NCBI GenBank assembly: GCA_009699605.1
Contig: WLNW01000012.1
Span: forward strand, 1-35,697
Source: Actinomycetota bacterium
Lineage (GTDB): Bacteria; Actinomycetota; Acidimicrobiia; Acidimicrobiales; WLNW01
Length of the DNA: 35,697 bases
Direction: 5' to 3'
Below are positions 30,921-35,697 of the stretch, one piece after another. The stretch's first letter is position 1. Each line of letters begins with the position of its first letter. Below the pieces are notes generated by a model. That model was not told where the DNA came from. It did no database searches and saw nothing but the letters and a program-made list of their open reading frames with translations. The position numbers were made by a program, and so were the translations under genes.

Positions 30921-31940
30921 ATGGATCTCGACCTCACCGAAGACCAGAAGGCCATCAAGGAGGTGTTCTCCGGGTTCTTCACCAACGAAGCGCCACCCAC
31001 CGTCGCTCGCGCGGCCGAGCCGTTCGGCTTCGACCGCTCGTTGTGGACCCGCCTGCTCGAGACTGGTGCACCGGGCATGGGCGTGGCCGAGACCCACGGG
31101 GGCGGCGGCGCATCCCTCGGCGACCTCGTGGTCGTAGCCGAGGCGTTCGGGCGGGCCATCGCACCCGTGCCCCTGGTCGAGCACCTGGTCGCGGCACGGC
31201 TGTTCCCGGCCGACGACGTCGTGAGCGGCGAGTCCATCGCGACGCTTGCGCTGCACCCCGCCGATGCTGACGGCACGTGGCGCATCGTGCCCGCCGGCGC
31301 AGTCGCCGACGTGGTCATCGGTGTCGACGGCGCCGAGATCGTCGCCGTGCGCAGCGCCGCGCCGGGCACGGGCCCGCGCAACCACGCGGCGGCCCCCCTC
31401 GCAGATCGGTCCGCTCGCATCGGCGAGCGGACCGTGCTCGGCCCCGCGGCCGAGTTCTCCCACGCCATCGCCGAGTGGCAGACCGTCACGTCGGGCGCGC
31501 TGGTGGGCATCGCCGCGCAGGCGTTGGCTATCGCGCTCGAGTACGTGATGGCCCGCCAACAGTTCGGCGTTCCAATCGGCTCCTTCCAGGCCATCCAGCA
31601 GGGCATGGCCGATTTGCCGATCCTCGTCGACGGCGGTCGGCTCCTCACCTTCAAGGCGGCGTGGGCCGGCGATCTCGGCAAGCCCGGCATCACCGACGCC
31701 GGCGACAGCAACATCACCGACTTCGAGGCACTCGCATCGATGGCCTTCGTCTTCACGAGCGACGGAGCGGCACACGCCACCGATCGCAGCCTGCACTACC
31801 ACGGCGGATACGGCTTCGCCGAGGAGTACGACATCCAGCTCTTTTACCGCCGTGCCCGAGGCTGGGCACTGGTGTATGACGACCCGAGCCGCGAGGCGCT
31901 CCGGCTCGCCGGCCGTCTCTTCCCCGAGGTGAACCACTGA
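30921..31940 (+). CDS. Acyl-CoA dehydrogenase-like subunit (short, lacking the canonical Glu)
   Basis: This 339-residue ACAD-fold protein has a normal N-terminal helical domain start (MDLDLTEDQKAIKEVFSGFF) and VTSGALVGIAAQALAIALEY and RQQFGVPIGSFQAIQQGMAD in the C-terminal domain. It lacks the FAD/substrate beta-domain motif of active ACADs. Where EGTSEIQ would be, it has YDDPSREALR. Such short ACADs form alpha2beta2 heterotetramers with a second subunit in actinobacterial steroid and branched-acyl degradation (FadE26-27, FadE28-29 type). The start is the ATG with GGGAGAG 6 bases upstream, not the earlier codon of the frame (30870). Its TGA overlaps the next ATG by one base, giving coupled synthesis of the partner. 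Confidence 0.85.
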   Translation: MDLDLTEDQKAIKEVFSGFFTNEAPPTVARAAEPFGFDRSLWTRLLETGAPGMGVAETHGGGGASLGDLVVVAEAFGRAIAPVPLVEHLVAARLFPADDVVSGESIATLALHPADADGTWRIVPAGAVADVVIGVDGAEIVAVRSAAPGTGPRNHAAAPLADRSARIGERTVLGPAAEFSHAIAEWQTVTSGALVGIAAQALAIALEYVMARQQFGVPIGSFQAIQQGMADLPILVDGGRLLTFKAAWAGDLGKPGITDAGDSNITDFEALASMAFVFTSDGAAHATDRSLHYHGGYGFAEEYDIQLFYRRARGWALVYDDPSREALRLAGRLFPEVNH

Positions 31941-33085
31941 TGGACTTCGCACTGCCTCCCCACGTCGAGGAGTACCGCGACACCGTTCGCCGCATCATCG
32001 CCGAGAACGTCACCCCCGAGATGATCGATCGCCAGCACGAGTCGGGCACGTTCAACAGCTACGAGCTGAACCGCGCCATGGCCGAGGCGGGCTTGCTCGA
32101 GCGCGCGGTCCCCGGACTCGGCAAGGGCGACCCGATCGAGCTGTGGGTGCTCTTCCACGAGCTCGAGAAATCACAGGCGCCGTACGACTCGATCTCGGTC
32201 GCGCTCATGATCGCGGGGGTCATCAACGCGGTCGGTACCGAGGAACAGAAGGCGCTCATCATCCCGTCGATCCTCACGGGTGAAGCGCTCGTGTGCATGG
32301 GCTACAGCGAGCCCGACTACGGCAGCGACGTCGCCTCGATCGTCACCCGCGCGGTCAAGGACGGCGACGAGTGGGTCATCAACGGCGCCAAGATGTGGAC
32401 CACCATGGCCCATGAGGCGAAGTGGCTGATCTTGCTCACGCGCACCAACCCCGACGTGCCGAAACACAAGGGCCTCACGATGTTCATCCTGCCGATGGAC
32501 ACGCCGGGCATCACGGTCGAGCCCGTCCCCACCATGGGCACCGAGAAGACGAACGCCACGTTCTACGACAACGTCCGCGTCGGCGACGAGTGGGTGCTCG
32601 GCCAGGTCGACGAGGGTTGGCGTGTCATGGGTGTCGCCCTCGCGTTCGAACGCGGCGTCATGGGTGGCACCAGCGTGGCCACACCACTGCTACGCCACTT
32701 CCATGACTGGGCCGCCCACGTCGGCCTCGCCAACGATCCGCTCGTGCGCGAGCGCATGGCGCGTGTGGCCATCGATGCCGAGGTGTCGAAGCTCCTCACG
32801 CAGCGCTGCGCCTGGATCGCGGCGAGCGGCGGGTTGCCCGGGCTCGAAGGCTCCATGGCCAAGGTGTTCGCCACCGAGTCGTACCAGAAGGCGTCGCGCT
32901 GGTTCCAGCAGATGGCTGGTCCGCGAGGGCTGCTGCAGTTCCACGAGCCCGACGCGGCTGCCGACGGCTGGATCGAGTACGACGCTCGACATTCGCCGGT
33001 GACCACCATCTACGGCGGCACCAGCGAGATCAACCGCAACAACATCGCCGAACGGCACCTCGGGCTGCCCAAGGCACGCCGCTGA
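31940..33085 (+). CDS. Acyl-CoA dehydrogenase, partner subunit with Gly at the canonical Glu position
   Basis: This 381-residue ACAD carries the FAD/substrate motif MGYSEPDYGSDVASI at 120-134, WVINGAKMWTT, and the helix with FERG (Glu237). The C-terminal loop reads IYGGTSEINRNN, so the usual catalytic Glu is Gly. In this subgroup a Glu on helix G takes over, and Glu237 fits that place (as in isovaleryl-CoA dehydrogenase and the FadE pairs of cholesterol side-chain breakdown). It starts in a TGATG overlap with the preceding short subunit, which strongly suggests one complex. The substrate is probably a branched, cyclic or steroid-derived acyl-CoA (inference). The C-terminus (ERHLGLP) is family-typical. 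Confidence 0.88.
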   Translation: MDFALPPHVEEYRDTVRRIIAENVTPEMIDRQHESGTFNSYELNRAMAEAGLLERAVPGLGKGDPIELWVLFHELEKSQAPYDSISVALMIAGVINAVGTEEQKALIIPSILTGEALVCMGYSEPDYGSDVASIVTRAVKDGDEWVINGAKMWTTMAHEAKWLILLTRTNPDVPKHKGLTMFILPMDTPGITVEPVPTMGTEKTNATFYDNVRVGDEWVLGQVDEGWRVMGVALAFERGVMGGTSVATPLLRHFHDWAAHVGLANDPLVRERMARVAIDAEVSKLLTQRCAWIAASGGLPGLEGSMAKVFATESYQKASRWFQQMAGPRGLLQFHEPDAAADGWIEYDARHSPVTTIYGGTSEINRNNIAERHLGLPKARR

Positions 33086-33104
33086 GCAACCGAACGCTGA
33101 CCGA

Positions 33105-33740
33105 TCACCAGCCGCGGTCGACCCACTCTTGGAGATGCGGGCTCTCGTTGCCGATGGTGGTGCCGCCGCCGTGGCCGGGGAACACAATCGTGTCGGCGGG
33201 CAGCGGCGCGAACAGAAGCCGGTCGATCGACTCGACAATCTGCGGGAAGCTGCTGCCCGGGAACGTGGTCGCACCGGGGCCGCCGGGGAAAAGCGTGTCG
33301 CCGCTGAACAGCACCGGAGCGCCTTCGAGGTGGAAGCACATCGACCCCGCGGTGTGCCCCGGTGTGAGGATGGTGCGCAACCGGAGGCGCCCGATCTCGA
33401 GCACGGTGTCGTGCACGAGGAGGTCGTCGTAGCTCGGCAGCATCGAGGCGTCCTCGGCGGTGACCGCCACGCGGTAGCCGGCCGCGCGCACCTGCTCGAC
33501 AGCCTGGACGTGGTCCCAGTGCCCATGGGTCTCGAGGACGCCGCGCACCTCGAGCGTGCGGCACAGCTCGAGCAGGCGTTCGTGCTCGTTCGCTGCGTCG
33601 ATCAAGATCCCATCGCCGGTTTCACGACAACGCACGATGTACACGCGGTTGTCCATCGGACCGACCGACACCATGTGCACCTCCGCCAGCGCGTCGTTCC
33701 AGACGCATGTGGGGTCGCTCACGTGGCTTGTGGGTTTCAT
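33105..33740 (-). CDS. MBL-fold metallo-hydrolase (glyoxalase II-like)
   Basis: This 211-residue metallo-beta-lactamase-fold hydrolase has the metal motif THGHWDH at 71-77 (HxHxDH), His in TPGHTAGS, Asp in LFSGDTLFPGG, and His in VFPGHGGGTTIG, the complete dinuclear site of the glyoxalase II-like branch. It probably hydrolyses a thioester or lactone. It is the third gene of the LLM - crotonase - MBL unit, and its ATG at 33740 overlaps the stop of the crotonase (ATGA). This is preferred to the long open frame to 34364, which lies over that gene. As a thioesterase it would release the product of the two preceding steps (inference). Confidence 0.88.
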   Translation of the reverse strand: MKPTSHVSDPTCVWNDALAEVHMVSVGPMDNRVYIVRCRETGDGILIDAANEHERLLELCRTLEVRGVLETHGHWDHVQAVEQVRAAGYRVAVTAEDASMLPSYDDLLVHDTVLEIGRLRLRTILTPGHTAGSMCFHLEGAPVLFSGDTLFPGGPGATTFPGSSFPQIVESIDRLLFAPLPADTIVFPGHGGGTTIGNESPHLQEWVDRGW

Positions 33741-34552
33741 GTGGCCTCTCGTTGTTCGGCCGCGGCCTTCTTGACGCTTGCGAGCGCGTTCTCGCGGAAG
33801 GCCAGTGCGGCTTGCGTGTGCCCGGCGAGCGCCTGGAGCTCCTGACCGGCGCGGATCGCAGCGCGTGCGCCCCACACGTCCATCTGGCGATGCACGACCC
33901 GCTTGTTGATCTGCGTGAGTTCGCTCGGCACGCCCGCGATGCGCACCGCTATGCGCAGCACCTCGGCCTCGAGATCGACGGGGGCGAACGCCCGGTTCGC
34001 GAAACCGATCGCCGCGGCCTCGGTTCCCGAGATCGGATCGCCGGTGAGCATGAGCTCCATGGCTCGGCGCATGCCTAGCAGCACCGTGTGGTACTGCCAG
34101 TCGGGCGGCGATGCCACCCGTACGACGGGGTAGGAGATCTTTGCGTCGTCGGCGACGTACACGAGGTCGCACGCAGACGCGAGCTCGGTGCCGCCCGCCA
34201 TGGCGTACCCGTGGATCTGAGCGATCACCGGTTTCGCGAGGTCCCAGATGCTGAACCAGGTGTCGTTGGCCTGCCGTGCCCATTGGCCGTCGCCGGGCGC
34301 GGAGTAGAACGGCGCGTCGAGCATCATGTTGCCCGAACTGAGGTCGTAGCCCGACGAGAAGCAAGGCCCCGCGCCGCGCACGATGGTGATTCGCACATCG
34401 GAGTCGTGATCGTGCTCACGCAGGGCGTGTAGGAGCTCGTTGCGCAACGGAGTCGAGATCGCATTGCGCTTCTCGGGCCGGTTGAGGGTGATGCGCCGCA
34501 CGGTGGGCGCCGGTTCGTCGATGAGGATGAGCGAGTACTCGGTCATGTTCAT
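33737..34552 (-). CDS. Enoyl-CoA hydratase/isomerase family protein
   Basis: This 271-residue crotonase-fold protein opens with EPAPTVRRITLNRPEKRNAI and has oxyanion segments CFSSGYDLSSG and HGYAMAGGTELASACDL. After YPVVRVASPPDWQYHTVLLG there is no Glu or Asp at the usual second catalytic place; the segment instead has Pro-Pro-Asp-Trp-Gln. It may be a hydrolase-, lyase- or ring-cleavage-type crotonase rather than a hydratase. The start at 34552 gives an ATGA overlap with the LLM gene; an in-frame ATG at 34546 is an alternative. It is the middle gene of a three-gene translationally coupled operon. Confidence 0.85.
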   Translation of the reverse strand: MNMTEYSLILIDEPAPTVRRITLNRPEKRNAISTPLRNELLHALREHDHDSDVRITIVRGAGPCFSSGYDLSSGNMMLDAPFYSAPGDGQWARQANDTWFSIWDLAKPVIAQIHGYAMAGGTELASACDLVYVADDAKISYPVVRVASPPDWQYHTVLLGMRRAMELMLTGDPISGTEAAAIGFANRAFAPVDLEAEVLRIAVRIAGVPSELTQINKRVVHRQMDVWGARAAIRAGQELQALAGHTQAALAFRENALASVKKAAAEQREAT

Positions 34553-35619
34553 GCACCCACTGCGGGCAGCTCGTCACGGGTGCCGCCGAGCTCGGCCGCG
34601 AGGTCGAGCTCGGCAGTCGAGTTGCACCGCACGATCAGCCCGGTGGCGCCGCTCTCGGCGATGCCACTTGTCGCCCATCGCTCACGGATGCGCGCTGGTG
34701 AGCCGAGCAGATTGCCCTGCTCGATGTACTCGTCGGGCACGGCGTCGATCGCTTCCTGCTTCTTGCCCGCGAGCCACAGCTCGTGGATGCGCGCTGCGGC
34801 CTCGGGGAAGCCACGCCGGGCCATTGCCTCGCGGTGGTAGTTGTGCGTCGCACTACCCATGCCCCCGACGTACATACCGGTGAGCGGCTTCTTGGCGTCG
34901 ATGGCCGCCCGCACGTCGTCGGTGATCTCCACGCTGATGCCGGTGAAGATCTCGAAGTCGGCGAGCGTGACGCCATCGGTGCGCTTCGCGAAACCGGTAC
35001 GCAGTGCTGCGCCGTGTACCTGCATACCATCGGCGCCGAAGCCCATCGGTAGCCAGCCGTCGCACAGCTCGGCCGCGAGCGCCGTGTTCCTCGGGCCACC
35101 CGAGGCCATCCACAGCTCGATGCCGGGTGTCGGGTGCAGGATCGACTTGAGCGGCTTGCCCTGGCCGATCGAACCTGGCCCGCGGTAGGGCAACGAGATC
35201 TCGGGGCCGTCGTGCGAAACGGGCTCCTTGCGATCGAGGACCTTGCGCACGATGGTGAGGTAGTCGCGCAGCCGGGCATTGGGCTTGCCCCAGGGCTGGC
35301 CGTACCAACCCTCGACGATCTGCGGACCCGACACCCCGACACCGATGATCACGCGGCCGCCCCCGGCCAACGCGTCGATGGTCATGGCGTGCATGGCCAG
35401 CGTGGCCGGCGGGCGCGCCGCCAGTTGCACCACTGCGGTACCGAGCTTGATCCGCGACGTGAGCGCCGCGATGTACGCCAGCGGCGACAACGCGTCGGAC
35501 CCGTACGCCTCGGCCGTCCACACCGAATGGAACCCCAGCGACTCCGCGCGCCGGATCTTGTCGATGGGCACTTCGAGGCGAGCCCCGCGGTACAGATCGA
35601 GACCGAGACCGAGCTTCAT
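34549..35619 (-). CDS. LLM class F420-dependent oxidoreductase
   Basis: This 356-residue luciferase-like TIM-barrel protein has LGFHSVWTAEAYGSDALSPL, then ALTSRIKLGTAVVQLAARPP and GGGRVIIGVGVSGPQIVEGW, which are marks of the actinobacterial F420-dependent LLM families (mer, Fgd-like). ELWMASGGPRNTALAAELCDG forms the later barrel. It would use reduced coenzyme F420 (or FMN in some members) for hydride transfer to an unknown substrate. The ATG at 35619 has GGAAGGAGG 5 bases upstream, which excludes the longer frame to 35688. It is the first gene of the LLM - crotonase - MBL operon; any promoter lies within the last 78 bases or beyond the window. Confidence 0.88.
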   Translation of the reverse strand: MKLGLGLDLYRGARLEVPIDKIRRAESLGFHSVWTAEAYGSDALSPLAYIAALTSRIKLGTAVVQLAARPPATLAMHAMTIDALAGGGRVIIGVGVSGPQIVEGWYGQPWGKPNARLRDYLTIVRKVLDRKEPVSHDGPEISLPYRGPGSIGQGKPLKSILHPTPGIELWMASGGPRNTALAAELCDGWLPMGFGADGMQVHGAALRTGFAKRTDGVTLADFEIFTGISVEITDDVRAAIDAKKPLTGMYVGGMGSATHNYHREAMARRGFPEAAARIHELWLAGKKQEAIDAVPDEYIEQGNLLGSPARIRERWATSGIAESGATGLIVRCNSTAELDLAAELGGTRDELPAVGA

Positions 35620-35697
35620 CGCGCCTCCTTCCGACGCCGCGATCCGCGACGACATCCGATCATCGCCCGTCCGGCCACGTCGCGCCATCCCACCCGC

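Noticed and set aside
33105-34364. 419-residue protein merging the MBL hydrolase with upstream sequence
   Set aside because: The first 208 codons lie out of frame over the crotonase gene; the ATG at 33740 overlaps the crotonase stop as ATGA and gives a normal MBL length.

Overview
The window is GC-rich DNA with dense, mostly stop-to-start packed genes and many NNG/NNC codons. The gene content points to a heterotrophic actinomycete of the Acidimicrobiia type. It includes an F420-type LLM oxidoreductase, mycobacterial-style acyl-CoA dehydrogenase pairs, a BKACE enzyme, DUF2510-RDD proteins, AbiEi-like/DUF559 proteins, lipoprotein binding proteins with an 'AAACGDDG' start, and very short or absent leaders with TAnnnT -10 boxes. 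This placement is an inference from gene content; no rRNA or marker tree is available here. I saw no tRNA, rRNA, CRISPR array, insertion sequence or prophage.

Layout. (1) 1-7.6 kb is a nucleoside salvage region: a broken phytanoyl-CoA dioxygenase gene, deoA and cdd on the minus strand, divergent rbsK, a single AbiEi-like/DUF559 gene boxed between two copies of a 41-bp palindrome, then a BMP-type nucleoside-binding lipoprotein with its ABC ATPase, and an adenosine-kinase-like PfkB kinase. The ATPase is odd: its first NBD runs directly into what looks like the C-terminus of a queuosine-salvage (Q_salvage/DUF2419) protein, and the second NBD and both permeases are missing. (2) 7.6-13.6 kb holds an orphan oligopeptide-type binding lipoprotein, a TIM-barrel sugar isomerase/epimerase, an acyl-CoA dehydrogenase under a perfect operator-like palindrome, and an MFS exporter. 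(3) 13.6-20.4 kb holds valS, a DPP-IV-like S9 peptidase convergent with it, a divergent Gfo/Idh/MocA oxidoreductase, and an APH-like phosphotransferase. (4) 20.4-27.4 kb is a branched-chain amino acid/amide-type ABC importer in an unusual form: a binding lipoprotein divergent from two giant polypeptides, one an MFS permease fused to a LivF ATPase, the other LivH-LivM-LivG in one chain. (5) 27.4-35.7 kb is an acyl-CoA catabolic region: RDD protein, SDR, BKACE with enoyl-CoA hydratase/isomerase, a two-gene acyl-CoA dehydrogenase unit, and an LLM oxidoreductase - enoyl-CoA hydratase - MBL hydrolase operon joined by ATGA overlaps.

Promoter architecture is a theme. Several genes (deoA, cdd, rbsK, the S9 peptidase, the Gfo/Idh gene) have a TAnnnT hexamer 6-7 bases from the start codon and no Shine-Dalgarno, so leaderless mRNAs are expected. 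Two divergent pairs have exactly 23 bp between start codons, with the two -10 boxes sharing their central TA.

Best candidates for something new: the MFS-LivF / LivH-LivM-LivG two-polypeptide transporter, the palindrome-flanked AbiEi-like/DUF559 cassette, the twin 23-bp bidirectional leaderless promoters, and the NBD/queuosine-salvage chimera.
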